From the NCBI GenBank assembly GCA_963778675.1, contig CAVZVI010000011.1:558001-622000 (forward strand): a stretch of DNA of 64,000 nt, read 5' to 3'. Under the pieces are notes generated by a model. That model ran no database searches. It was not told the origin of the DNA and saw nothing but the letters and a program-made list of their open reading frames with translations. The stretch is from CAWCDJ01 sp963778675. GTDB taxonomy: Bacteria; Acidobacteriota; Terriglobia; Bryobacterales; Bryobacteraceae. Below are positions 8,536-16,843 of this stretch, one piece after another. Positions within the stretch are counted from its first letter, which is position 1; the number at the start of each line of letters is the position of its first letter. The position numbers were made by a program, and so were the translations under genes.

Positions 8536-10551
8536 ATGGATCTTCTGAGGTTTTTAGAGCTTATGTCATTCGCCAGAACTTTCCTTTCGGTCTTGCTCTG
8601 CTATGCGATGGCCCTGCCGGGTTTCGCGCAGACGAAGTCCAGCCTTTATACGGGAGAAGAGCGCGGAATCATCGGCTGGTTCAGCAACAACTACCGCGCC
8701 CACCCCGTCGCCGAAACGAGCTACGCCGACTCGCTGCGGTTGGAAAAGCTGATGCGCGCCGGCAACATTTATCTTTCGCTGCGGGACGCTATCGCCCTGG
8801 CGCTCGAGAACAACCTCGATCTGGAGTACGCCCGCTATAACCCGAAACTGGCCGAAGCGAACCTGCTGCGCGCCGATGCCGGTTCGTTGCTGCGCAACGT
8901 CTCGAGCAGCATCTCGAGCGGTCCCTCGTCGGCGTCGCTCGGCGTGCTGGCCTCCAACGCCCTCGGTTCCGGCGGCACCAGCCAGAACAGCGGCAGCGGG
9001 CAGGGCGGCGTGCTCAGCGGGTTGAGCGTGCAGTTGGCCGGATCGAGCATTCCCAACCTCGACCCGGTGTTCTTCATCAACGGCCAGTTCGTCCACAATA
9101 CGACCATCGAGACCGCCACCAACATCACCGGCACGAACTTCCTGGTGACGCAGTACAAGTCGTCCAACTACGGCGTTCAAGCGGGCCTGCTCACCGGGAC
9201 GACGCTGCAAGTGGGAATGGGGAACACCATCGGAGTGTCGCAGAACTCACCCTACAACATGTTCAGTCCCTATAACCAGGCCAGTCTCTCGTTTTCCATC
9301 CAGCAGAACCTGCTGCAGGGCTTCCGGCGGTCGGTGAACAATCGCGCGATCCGTGTGGCGAAGAATCAACTCCGCATCTCCGACCTCACCTTCCGGAACC
9401 AGGTGATGGCGACTGTGGGCAACGTGGTGAGCCTTTACTGGGATCTGGTCTCCGATATCCAGAGCCTGAAGGTGAAACAGCAGACGCTGGAGCTCGACAA
9501 GAAGCTGTACGAGGACAATCAGCGGCGCGCCCAACTGGGAGCCATCGCGCCCATCGACATCATTCAGGCCGAAGCCGAAATGAAATCGGCGCAGCAGGAC
9601 GTCACCACGGCCGAGACGCAGGTATTGCAGCAGGAAACCATTCTGAAGACCGTGCTGACCCGCAGCGGCCTCGAGAACCTGGAAATCGTCAACGCTCACA
9701 TCATTCCGACCGATCAGTTCAACATTCCGTCGCAAGAGGCCATCCAACCGATTCAGGATTTGATGCAGGAGGCCCTCGCCAACCGCCCGGACGTGGAGCA
9801 GAGCAACATTGGCCTGCAGGACGCGCGCATCACGACACTCGGCGTGAAGGATGCCATGCTGCCGCAGCTCACGGCATTCGCCTCCATGTCGAACAGCGGC
9901 CTCGCCGGCCAGGTGAATGCGCTGCCCGTGCCGACGACGCTGCCCAGCGGCGAGACGGCGTTTGTCAGCCGCACGCCCGCCGATGTCAACGGATACTTTC
10001 TGGGCGGCTACGGCACGGTTCTCGGCCAGTTGTTCGGACGCAACTTTCCGAACTACAGCGCCGGCGTCAGCCTCACCATCAACATCCACAACCGCGCGGC
10101 GCAGGCCGATTACATCACCGACCAGTTGAATTATCGCCAGCAGCAGATCCAGGACCGGCAGCTTCACAACAGCATCCGTCAGAACGTGATCAACTCCCGG
10201 GTGGCGCTCTCCCAGGCTCGCTCCGCGTATGACACCAGCGTGGAAGCGCGCAAGCTGCAGGAGCAGACCTCGAACGGGACGCGGCGGAAATATGAGCTGG
10301 GCACGGCAACCATCTACGACGTGGTGCTCACCCAGCGCGACACGACCGCGCGCGAGCTCGCCGAAGTGCAGGCGCTCAACCAGTACATTCATGCCAAGCT
10401 GAACCTCCAGAACACCCTGGGAAATATTCTGCGCGATTACGACGTGCGGATCGACGACGCCAAGACGGGCGTGGTCGGCCGTCCGGCCGACCTGATCCCG
10501 GCAGTTCCGCAAAGTGCCTTGCCCAAGCCTGCCACAGTGGGCGCGCGCTAG
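8536..10551 (+). CDS. TolC-family outer membrane efflux channel protein
   Basis: The 671-residue protein has a signal peptide (MSFARTFLSVLLCYAMALPGFA) and two outer-membrane-efflux repeats with the long alpha-helical barrel segments characteristic of TolC, such as SLYWDLVSDIQSLKVKQQTLELDKK and the C-terminal SRVALSQARSAYDTSVEARK region. It is longer than classic TolC (about 490 residues) because of a Ser/Gly/Asn-rich N-terminal insertion (about 110-180) and longer loops. It should form the outer-membrane duct for export pumps. No pump gene is adjacent, but an RND adaptor and permease lie at the right end of the window. The ATG at 8536 is given. The ATG at 8563 gives a cleaner signal peptide and may be the true start. 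Confidence 0.9.
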   Translation: MDLLRFLELMSFARTFLSVLLCYAMALPGFAQTKSSLYTGEERGIIGWFSNNYRAHPVAETSYADSLRLEKLMRAGNIYLSLRDAIALALENNLDLEYARYNPKLAEANLLRADAGSLLRNVSSSISSGPSSASLGVLASNALGSGGTSQNSGSGQGGVLSGLSVQLAGSSIPNLDPVFFINGQFVHNTTIETATNITGTNFLVTQYKSSNYGVQAGLLTGTTLQVGMGNTIGVSQNSPYNMFSPYNQASLSFSIQQNLLQGFRRSVNNRAIRVAKNQLRISDLTFRNQVMATVGNVVSLYWDLVSDIQSLKVKQQTLELDKKLYEDNQRRAQLGAIAPIDIIQAEAEMKSAQQDVTTAETQVLQQETILKTVLTRSGLENLEIVNAHIIPTDQFNIPSQEAIQPIQDLMQEALANRPDVEQSNIGLQDARITTLGVKDAMLPQLTAFASMSNSGLAGQVNALPVPTTLPSGETAFVSRTPADVNGYFLGGYGTVLGQLFGRNFPNYSAGVSLTINIHNRAAQADYITDQLNYRQQQIQDRQLHNSIRQNVINSRVALSQARSAYDTSVEARKLQEQTSNGTRRKYELGTATIYDVVLTQRDTTARELAEVQALNQYIHAKLNLQNTLGNILRDYDVRIDDAKTGVVGRPADLIPAVPQSALPKPATVGAR

Positions 10552-10558
10552 GCGCCGC

Positions 10559-11762
10559 TCACTTGCGGCCGAGATTCAGCCAGATGTCCAGGCGCGGGGC
10601 CTGGTAGTTGTACGGTTTGCCCAGGATATCGGGGAGGCCGTCGCCATTCAGGTCCGCGATCTTGGCCTCGTGCAGATCGTAGCCGCGGTCTACTATCGCC
10701 GGCGTGAAGTTGCCTTCGCCGTCGCCGTAGAAAATATAGATCTTCGAATCCGCATTCTGGCCGTTCAAACGCTGCTCGGCGCAGAAGATATCCAGGTTCC
10801 CGTCGCCATCCACGTCGAGCACCGCCAGGCTGTGCCCGTAGTGGATCTGCGCGATCTCGTGCGGGACCCACGTGCCCTTCACATATTCGTACCAGTTCAG
10901 GGGGCCGTCGCCGTCGCCCACCACCAGCACGACTTCCGGGCGGCCGCCCTTCTTCAACTGGCCCGCCGCCGCGCGGGAGAAACTGTAGGAGGGGTCGATC
11001 AGGTTTACCTCGAATCGGAGCCCTCCCAGGTTGCGGAACCACCGCCCCCCGCCCACAATGTCCGGACGGCCGTCGCCGTCGATGTCCATGACCGTCAGGC
11101 CCTCGTGCTCGTTGACACCCTTGAAGCTCGCCGCCTTTCCCCGCTGCAACGGCTCGCTGTCGACACTATACCGGTAGACTTCCGTCAAGGGCCACGGGCC
11201 GGAGCTTCCGCGGATCCGGGGGCATTTTCGCGATCATCAGGGCGTGCGCATCCTGGTTCCAGAAGACCAGCTCCGGCTTGCCGCATCCGTCGAAGTCGGC
11301 CGCCGCCTGGTCGTGATGCTTGGGGCTGCCTGAGTTCTTGATGATGTGACGGGTCCACGGCCGCCCCGAGGCGAGATCCGGGTATGGGTTCTCCCACCAC
11401 CAGATTTCGTTGCTCTTGTAGTCGCCGGCCGCAATGAAGTCGAGGTCCCCGTCGCCATCCACGTCCAGCGCCAGGGAGCCGGCCTCGATGTGCAGCGGTT
11501 GCGGTTCGATCACGTTGCGCGTCCAGCCGGTTTTGTTGCGGAGGTACAGCACCACGGAATCGGCGGCGGTCCGTTCGGTGACCACGAAGTCGTTGACGCC
11601 GTCGCGATTGAAATCGGCGACGGTCAGGGAAGTCTGCTCGTCTCCGCGATTGGGAGCGGGCAAATCTCCGTTGGCGCTGGAAAGATGCTTCCAGGTGTAT
11701 TCCGCGGCGGGCGGCGCCGCCGGCAGAAGCGCCGCGCATAGCAGGATCAGCGGAGCGCGCAT
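10559..11762 (-). pseudogene. Exported FG-GAP/VCBS repeat protein, split by a frameshift near 11175
   Basis: Two minus-strand frames together encode one protein of about 400 residues. The first part starts at the ATG at 11762 with a signal peptide (MRAPLILLCAALLPAAPPAA) and carries calcium-loop FG-GAP repeats such as DFNRDGVNDFVV and DVDGDGDLDFIA. It ends at a TAG at 11166. The second part continues the same repeats (DIDGDGRPDIVG, DVDGDGNLDIFC, DLNGDGLPDILG) in another frame down to 10559, and its only start would be a TTG with no signal peptide. A one-base frame change within about 11166-11188 restores a continuous propeller. The ATG follows the NIF3-like gene stop by five bases, with GGAGG in the end of that gene, so they form an operon. 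A sequencing error or a true mutation are both possible. Confidence 0.8.
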
Positions 11763-11767
11763 GCGGC

Positions 11768-12631
11768 TCAGGGCCTCCAGAAGGGCTCGCGCGCGGCCAT
11801 GAACTCCACAGGCACCTCGGGGACGAAGGGCTTGAGCCACTCCGCGCAGTGCTTCATGCCGGCCTGCTCGGAAACGATGTGGCCGAGGAGAATCAGTCCT
11901 TTCTTCTTTCCCGAAGCGATGGTGTCGTCGGCGTATTCCACCACCTCCCACTCACGGGCCTCGCCGGCCACCAGGACATCGAGTTCCGGCCGCGCCAGTT
12001 GCCGGATGCCGCCTTCCTGGTTGGCATAGCCCCAGTTGGCGCCCACCGTGCGCACACGCAGGGCGGGGTCGCCGACTACCCGCATGGCGTGGATGTTCAG
12101 CTTCTTTTGCATCTCCCGGGCCAGATCCGTCAGCGACATCTCGTCGAACCGGAACAGCCGCGGGTTTTGCGGGTCCGCATGCTTCGTCCATCCCAACGCC
12201 TCGGCCATGCCCGTGGCGATGCCGTCGGGGCGGTGAGCATGCCAGTGGTCGTGGAAGCGCCATACGGCCATGTTGTTCTTGCGAAGGAACTCCGCCTTGA
12301 ACTGATAGGTCGGATCTCCGGCGAGCGGCGCGGTGTTGTCCTCGTGGCTGTAAAACGTCGGCTCGTGCGTAATGACCAGGTTCCTGCCGGCCGCGGCCGC
12401 TCGCTGCACGACGTCGAGCGTCGCCATCATGGTGACCGCGATGCCTTTGACCGGAGTGTCGGGACCGCCCGCTTTGAACGTATCCACGGTCGGGGTACGC
12501 CACGGGACCCCGACGTTCTTCTGGATCCGCTCGATGACCGTCCCCGCGGTGAGCTGTCCGGAGCCATCCTGGGCGAGCGCCACGGCGGATGCGCCGGCCA
12601 CCAGAAACGATCTTCTCGTCGTAGGTTCCAT
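11768..12631 (-). CDS. Tat-exported NIF3-like dinuclear metal centre protein
   Basis: This 287-residue protein starts with a twin-arginine signal (TTRRSFLVAGASAVALAQ). The remainder resembles NIF3/YbgI-like metal proteins: VITHEPTFY, the basic and histidine-rich HDHWHAHRPDG, and GHIVSEQAGMKHCAEWL near the C-terminus supply the expected metal-ligating His and Glu residues. NIF3 proteins are usually cytoplasmic hexamers of unclear hydrolase function, so export of a folded metalloprotein by Tat is unusual. The ATG at 12631 has AAGGAGG just upstream. A longer frame to 12733 would run into the divergent gene. It is the first gene of a two-gene operon with the frameshifted VCBS protein. Confidence 0.87.
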   Translation of the reverse strand: MEPTTRRSFLVAGASAVALAQDGSGQLTAGTVIERIQKNVGVPWRTPTVDTFKAGGPDTPVKGIAVTMMATLDVVQRAAAAGRNLVITHEPTFYSHEDNTAPLAGDPTYQFKAEFLRKNNMAVWRFHDHWHAHRPDGIATGMAEALGWTKHADPQNPRLFRFDEMSLTDLAREMQKKLNIHAMRVVGDPALRVRTVGANWGYANQEGGIRQLARPELDVLVAGEAREWEVVEYADDTIASGKKKGLILLGHIVSEQAGMKHCAEWLKPFVPEVPVEFMAAREPFWRP

Positions 12632-12667
12632 CGAAGCCTCCTTGCGAAAGTCTATCAGCCGGCGGTC

Positions 12668-12673
12668 TATAAT
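12668..12673 (+). promoter_or_regulatory. -10 element TATAAT, leaderless-type
   Basis: A perfect TATAAT lies five bases before the ATG of the M20 amidohydrolase at 12679, placing the transcription start at or next to the start codon. No Shine-Dalgarno sequence is present. The -35 is weak. Confidence 0.65.
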
Positions 12674-12678
12674 CAACC

Positions 12679-14103
12679 ATGCGATTTTCAGCGAGGATGG
12701 CAATACTGACCCTTGCCGCGGCCGGCGCAGCATACGGCGCCGGTGACGTGCTGGCGTTGGTAGCGGCCCATGCCGATCGCTTCGGCGCCGTCTCCCGGCA
12801 GATCTGGGAGAACCCGGAGCTCGGTTTTCACGAGGGCAAGAGCTCCGCCCTGCTGCAGCAGGAACTGCGCGCCAACGGCTTCGAGATCCAGGCCGGAGTG
12901 GCCGGCATGCCCACGGCCTTCACCGCATCCTACGGCACCGGCAAGCCGGTCATCGCCCTGCTGGGCGAGTTCGACGCCCTGCCCGGCCTCTCGCAGAAGG
13001 ATGAGCCGGTGCAGTCGCCGGTGCGGGCAGGCGCGCCGGGACACGGCTGCGGCCACAACCTGCTGGGCGCGGCCTCGGCACTGGCGGCGGTTGCGATCAA
13101 GGAGGAGATGCAGGCCGCGGGGTTGAAAGGCACGGTTCGCTATTACGGAACCCCCGCCGAAGAGGGCGGCGGCGGCAAGATCTACATGCTCCACGCGGGT
13201 CTCTTCCGCGACGTGGACGTGGCCCTCACCTGGCATCCGGCCGACGTCAACCGGGTGGACCTTCGCTCCATGCTGGCGAACAACGGCGGCACGTTCCGGT
13301 TCTACGGCGTGGCGTCGCACGCGGCGGCGGCGCCCGAGCGGGGCCGGTCCGCGCTGGACGGAGCCATGATCATGCTGAACGCGGTGGAATTCCTGCGCGA
13401 GCATGTGCCCCAGGAGACGCGCATCCACTACATCATCACCAACGGAGGAAGCGCCGCGAACATCGTGCCGGCATTCGCCGAAGTATCGCTGATCGCCCGG
13501 AATCCCGACGCCACGGTGCTGAACGGCATCTGGGAGCGCATCATGAAGTGCGCGCAGGCCGGAGCGCTGGCGTCGGAAACCCGCATGGCGTTCGAACAGG
13601 GCACCAACTACGCCAACGTTCTGCCCAACGATGCGCTGGCCGACGTGTTGGGCGCCGCCATGCGGAAGGCCGGCGGCTACGAGTATTCACCGGAAGAGCG
13701 GAAGTTCGCCGATCAGCTCCAGAAATCGCTCGGCGCGCCGGTGCGAACGCCCGGCCCTGAGACGGTGGAGGCGGACCACACGGAAGGAACGGGACCTGCC
13801 TCCACCGACGTAGGCGATGTGAGCTGGGTGGTGCCCACCGCCGAGTTCACGGCCGCGACCTTCGTGCCCGGCGTCGTCGCTCACACCTGGCAGGCTGCCG
13901 CGTGCGCGGGAACCAGCATCGGCCGCAAGGGCATGGTGGTGGCAGCCCGTACCCTGGCGCTGGCCGCGGTGGATCTGCTCCAGAACCCCGAAGAGGTGCA
14001 GGCCGCCAGGGACTCGTTCCAGAAGCGCCTCGCGGGCCGCACCTGGACCACCCGCATCCCCGAGGACGGCAAGCCTCCTTTGAACTACGCCATCCGCCGG
14101 TGA
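12679..14103 (+). CDS. M20 family amidohydrolase, AbgB-like, exported
   Basis: This 474-residue metalloprotease-family hydrolase has a signal peptide (about 1-20) and then the M20D pattern: QIWENPELGFHE near the N-terminus, ALLGEFDALPGLSQ, GHGCGHNLLGAA (metal-binding), GTPAEEGGGGK (catalytic Glu) and WHPADVN, with an inserted dimerisation domain (about 195-315). The order and spacing match AbgB-type aminobenzoyl-glutamate or aminoacyl hydrolases. It would cleave an amide bond in the periplasm with one or two zinc or manganese ions. It is divergent from the NIF3-like gene across 47 bases and has a perfect TATAAT five bases before the ATG, so its mRNA is probably leaderless. The substrate is not known. 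Confidence 0.92.
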   Translation: MRFSARMAILTLAAAGAAYGAGDVLALVAAHADRFGAVSRQIWENPELGFHEGKSSALLQQELRANGFEIQAGVAGMPTAFTASYGTGKPVIALLGEFDALPGLSQKDEPVQSPVRAGAPGHGCGHNLLGAASALAAVAIKEEMQAAGLKGTVRYYGTPAEEGGGGKIYMLHAGLFRDVDVALTWHPADVNRVDLRSMLANNGGTFRFYGVASHAAAAPERGRSALDGAMIMLNAVEFLREHVPQETRIHYIITNGGSAANIVPAFAEVSLIARNPDATVLNGIWERIMKCAQAGALASETRMAFEQGTNYANVLPNDALADVLGAAMRKAGGYEYSPEERKFADQLQKSLGAPVRTPGPETVEADHTEGTGPASTDVGDVSWVVPTAEFTAATFVPGVVAHTWQAAACAGTSIGRKGMVVAARTLALAAVDLLQNPEEVQAARDSFQKRLAGRTWTTRIPEDGKPPLNYAIRR

Positions 14104-14130
14104 GAGCGATCATGCGGACCCTCTCCGGGG

Positions 14131-14136
14131 TATCCT
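14131..14136 (+). promoter_or_regulatory. -10 element TATCCT, leaderless-type
   Basis: TATCCT is followed by five bases and then the GTG start of the DUF1015 gene at 14142. The spacing repeats that of the upstream amidohydrolase gene. Confidence 0.5.
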
Positions 14137-14141
14137 GAAAA

Positions 14142-15374
14142 GTGGCCCAAATCTATCCTTTTCAACCTCTTCGATACACAGCGAAAGCCGGTCCGCTAGG
14201 GAACCTGGTCACCCAGCCCTATGACAAGATCTCGCCCGCCATGCGGAGCCGGTACCTGTCGCTCAGCCCCTGCAACCTGGTGCGGGTGATCCTGGGCGAA
14301 CGCTCGGATTCCGATTCCGATACCGACAACATCTACACGCGGGCCTCGACTTACTTGAACGAATGGATCTGCGGCGGATTTCTGGCCAAGGATGCCGAAC
14401 CCGGACTGTTCGCCTACTTTCAGGAGTTCACCATGCCGGACACCGGCGAGCGCCTGGTCCGCAAAGGCTTCATCGGCCTGGGCGCCGTGGTGGACTATTC
14501 CGCCAAGATCGTGCACCGCCACGAGCAGACTCTCTCCGGACCCAAGAAGGACCGCCTGGAACTGCTGCGCCACACGCATGCGCACTTCGGCCAGCTCTTC
14601 ATGCTGTACCCCGACCGCGAAGGCCAGATCGACCGCTTGCTCGATGAAGCGGCGCTCACTGCCCCGATCGCCGAAGTGACCGACGAGTACGGCGCGGTAC
14701 ACCGGATGTGGCGCGTCCCGGACGCCGCGCGGATTCAGGAGCTGATGGCGGATAAGAAGCTGCTGATCGCCGACGGCCACCACCGCTATGAGACGGCTCT
14801 CGCCTTTCGGAACGAGAATCCCGACCTCCCGGGCGCGGACCGGGTGATGATGACCTTCGTCAACATGTATTCGCCCGGTCTGCAGATCCTGGCCACGCAT
14901 CGCCTGGTGAACGGGCTCCCGGCCGAAGGCATTCCTGAAACCTTCCTGCGGAAGTGCGCCGATCAGTTTGAGGTCGCCCAGGGTTCCGTCGACCAACTGA
15001 AACACGCCTGGGCGGAGACCACGGACCGCACCATCATTGGAGCCGCGATCGGCCGCCGGATCTTCGTGCTCGAAAAGCGCGGCGCTGGGGGTGAACTGGA
15101 CGTTCGCGTCCTGCACGAAACGCTGCTCGGCAAGGTGTTGGGTATCGGCGAAGAAGCGGTGCGCGACGAGAAGCACCTGCGTTACGTCCGCGGCCTGGAC
15201 GCAGCGGTGGAGGCGGCCCGCAACGGAGACGCGCAGATTGCGTTTCTGCTGAAGCCGACTTCGATCGAGCAGGTGGCCGAGACGTCTTTCGGCGGCGGCG
15301 TGATGCCGCAGAAGTCGACGGACTTCTATCCCAAGCTGCTCTCGGGTCTGACCATCTACAAGCTGGAGGGTTGA
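14142..15374 (+). CDS. DUF1015 family protein (SerK/SbnI-like candidate kinase)
   Basis: The 410-residue protein matches the DUF1015 family along its whole length, with the N-terminal PFQPLRYTAKAGPLGNLVTQPYDKI segment, the conserved core VHRHEQTLSGPKKDRLELL, and the motif LLIADGHHRYETALAF. Relatives include the staphylococcal free serine kinase SbnI and the archaeal ADP-dependent serine kinase SerK, so a kinase role in serine metabolism is plausible, though not shown here. It is cytoplasmic. The start is a GTG at 14142 without a ribosome site; TATCCT five bases upstream suggests a leaderless message. Its 3' end overlaps the convergent membrane-protein gene by 19 bases. Confidence 0.9.
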   Translation: MAQIYPFQPLRYTAKAGPLGNLVTQPYDKISPAMRSRYLSLSPCNLVRVILGERSDSDSDTDNIYTRASTYLNEWICGGFLAKDAEPGLFAYFQEFTMPDTGERLVRKGFIGLGAVVDYSAKIVHRHEQTLSGPKKDRLELLRHTHAHFGQLFMLYPDREGQIDRLLDEAALTAPIAEVTDEYGAVHRMWRVPDAARIQELMADKKLLIADGHHRYETALAFRNENPDLPGADRVMMTFVNMYSPGLQILATHRLVNGLPAEGIPETFLRKCADQFEVAQGSVDQLKHAWAETTDRTIIGAAIGRRIFVLEKRGAGGELDVRVLHETLLGKVLGIGEEAVRDEKHLRYVRGLDAAVEAARNGDAQIAFLLKPTSIEQVAETSFGGGVMPQKSTDFYPKLLSGLTIYKLEG

Positions 15375-15748
15375 CGCCGTAACCAGCGCGTCGCGGAAAC
15401 GAACGCCACCACCGCGCCGGCCGCCGGCAGCAGCACGCCGAACCAAAGCGGCTGCCGGCCGTTGTCCACGATTGCGGTGAGGGCGCCCATCGCCAGAATC
15501 ACGAGGCCCAAAAACCGGGGGATGGCTTGGGTCCGTCCGATCGCCGCTGCCAGGTGGCCGCCGAGAATTGCGGCCACGATCGCAAATACGAGCAGACCTA
15601 CAAAGTAGGAGGCCGGTAGCCCTTCTCCGGGAGCGGGTCCCGGCCCGAGAGGCGGGAAGATCATGAAAAAGAGGATACCTTGCGCGATCCTGACCGTTCC
15701 CGCCGCGGTGATATAACCCGCAATGACTGCGAGGATCTGACGCACCAT
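15356..15748 (-). CDS. Small integral membrane protein, unknown
   Basis: This 130-residue protein is almost entirely hydrophobic, with about four transmembrane helices: residues 5-33, 47-66, 78-95 and 101-119. A short basic tail (RWLRRQPSSL) follows the last helix. I do not recognise a characterised family. It has no catalytic motif and is probably an inner-membrane protein. The ATG at 15748 is preceded by TATCCT ten bases upstream on its strand, a possible -10 that would give a leader of only a few bases. Its last codons overlap the DUF1015 gene end by 19 bases. Confidence 0.75.
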   Translation of the reverse strand: MVRQILAVIAGYITAAGTVRIAQGILFFMIFPPLGPGPAPGEGLPASYFVGLLVFAIVAAILGGHLAAAIGRTQAIPRFLGLVILAMGALTAIVDNGRQPLWFGVLLPAAGAVVAFVSATRWLRRQPSSL

Positions 15749-15860
15749 ACCGGCTGACAGGATAGCAGCACCACCGGCCCGCGTAAAACTTCTCCTCGGT
15801 TAACACTGTTTCCCTGCCCCGCGTCTATCCGGCAGATCGAACCCATAGGAGGGGACGACG

Positions 15861-16304
15861 ATGCAACAGCGAATCGGAAAGCTGATGGCCGCCGCGGCTG
15901 TGGCCGCGCTGGCGGGCCAACTCTGGGCCGGCGGATTCTGGCTGCAACTGGGGACCCCGGAAGCCAATCCGGAGGCTCGCAAAGCAAATGCGGCGCTGGT
16001 GATCAAGGCCGTGGGCTGCCATGACCCGGCCAGGGCGCAGGTCTCCGCGCGCGCCGTCGGAGTGGTCGACGGCAAGCGCCAGGTGATCCCGCTGAAGGTG
16101 ACCGCCTTGAACGAGCCGGGCACCTTCGCGCTGGCGCGGCAGTGGCCGGAACAGGGAAAGTGGGTGATTGAGCTGACCGGCAAGAACGCGGAACAGTTCA
16201 CCAACACGCTGGTGAGCGCGGGTCCGTCCGGCATCGACCGCCTGCATGCCAAGGCGGATATGAAGGCGTTCGCCGAGAGCGATATCGAGGCCATGCTTCG
16301 CTGA
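15861..16304 (+). CDS. Small secreted protein upstream of an ECF sigma factor
   Basis: This 147-residue protein has a signal peptide (MQQRIGKLMAAAAVAALAGQLWA) and a short beta-rich mature part of about 124 residues. I do not recognise a family. The start is well supported by GGAGGGG seven to eight bases before the ATG. It ends 11 bases before the ECF sigma-factor gene, which in turn overlaps the FecR-like gene, so the three form a compact operon. By position it may be a periplasmic input or target of that sigma system (inference). One cysteine (in KAVGCHDPAR) is present and unpaired. Confidence 0.82.
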   Translation: MQQRIGKLMAAAAVAALAGQLWAGGFWLQLGTPEANPEARKANAALVIKAVGCHDPARAQVSARAVGVVDGKRQVIPLKVTALNEPGTFALARQWPEQGKWVIELTGKNAEQFTNTLVSAGPSGIDRLHAKADMKAFAESDIEAMLR

Positions 16305-16315
16305 AGCTCCCGGCT

Positions 16316-16843
16316 ATGATGATGCTGGTGCAGACCGGTATCCCGGAAGACGACGGCCTGATTCGCGCCGCGGCCCATGGCGACCGCGGCGCGTTCGGCG
16401 AACTCTACGTGCGATACGCGCGGATGGTGCACGGCATCCTGCTGGCACGCGTTCCACCGGCGGACGCCGAAGACCTGGTGCAGGACGTCTTCCTTTCGGC
16501 CATGAAGCGGATTCGGGAACTGCGCACGGCAGCCGCCTTCCGGGGCTGGCTGGCCGCCATCGCGCGCAACCGGGCGATGGACTATTTCCGCGTCGCGCGC
16601 CGCGAGGAGCCGCTGGCCGCTAATGCGGAACCGTCGCAGAGCGGGACACAGGAGGCATTTGTGATTCTCGACCTGATCCGCGGGCTCCCCGAAGCATACC
16701 GGGAGACGCTCATCCTGCGCCTGGTGGAGGGCATGACCGGGCCGGAGATCGCCGCGCGCACCGGCCTTACCCCGGAATCGGTGCGGGTCAACCTGTGCCG
16801 CGGAATGAAGATGCTGCGGGATGTCTCGGGAGGCAATCGATGA
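16316..16843 (+). CDS. ECF-type RNA polymerase sigma factor
   Basis: The 175-residue protein has sigma region 2 (about 15-80; ARMVHGILLARVPPADAEDLVQDVFLSAMKRI and a WLAAIARNRAMDYFR segment) and sigma region 4 (about 115-168; LPEAYRETLILRLVEGMTGPEIAARTGLTPESVRVNLCRGMKML). It lacks region 3, as is usual for ECF sigmas. It would direct RNA polymerase to a small stress or cell-surface regulon. The downstream FecR-like gene starts inside its stop codon (ATGA at 16840-16843), the standard arrangement of a sigma and anti-sigma pair. MMM at the start leaves the exact first Met open. Confidence 0.95.
   Translation: MMMLVQTGIPEDDGLIRAAAHGDRGAFGELYVRYARMVHGILLARVPPADAEDLVQDVFLSAMKRIRELRTAAAFRGWLAAIARNRAMDYFRVARREEPLAANAEPSQSGTQEAFVILDLIRGLPEAYRETLILRLVEGMTGPEIAARTGLTPESVRVNLCRGMKMLRDVSGGNR

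Noticed and set aside
8348..8536. A 62-codon plus-strand frame before the TolC gene
   Set aside because: It has no good start or family and very basic shadow-like composition.
11166..11188. Programmed +1 frameshift in the FG-GAP gene
   Set aside because: No known slippery site or stimulatory structure is evident, and the original frame runs on for several codons before its stop. An indel is simpler.
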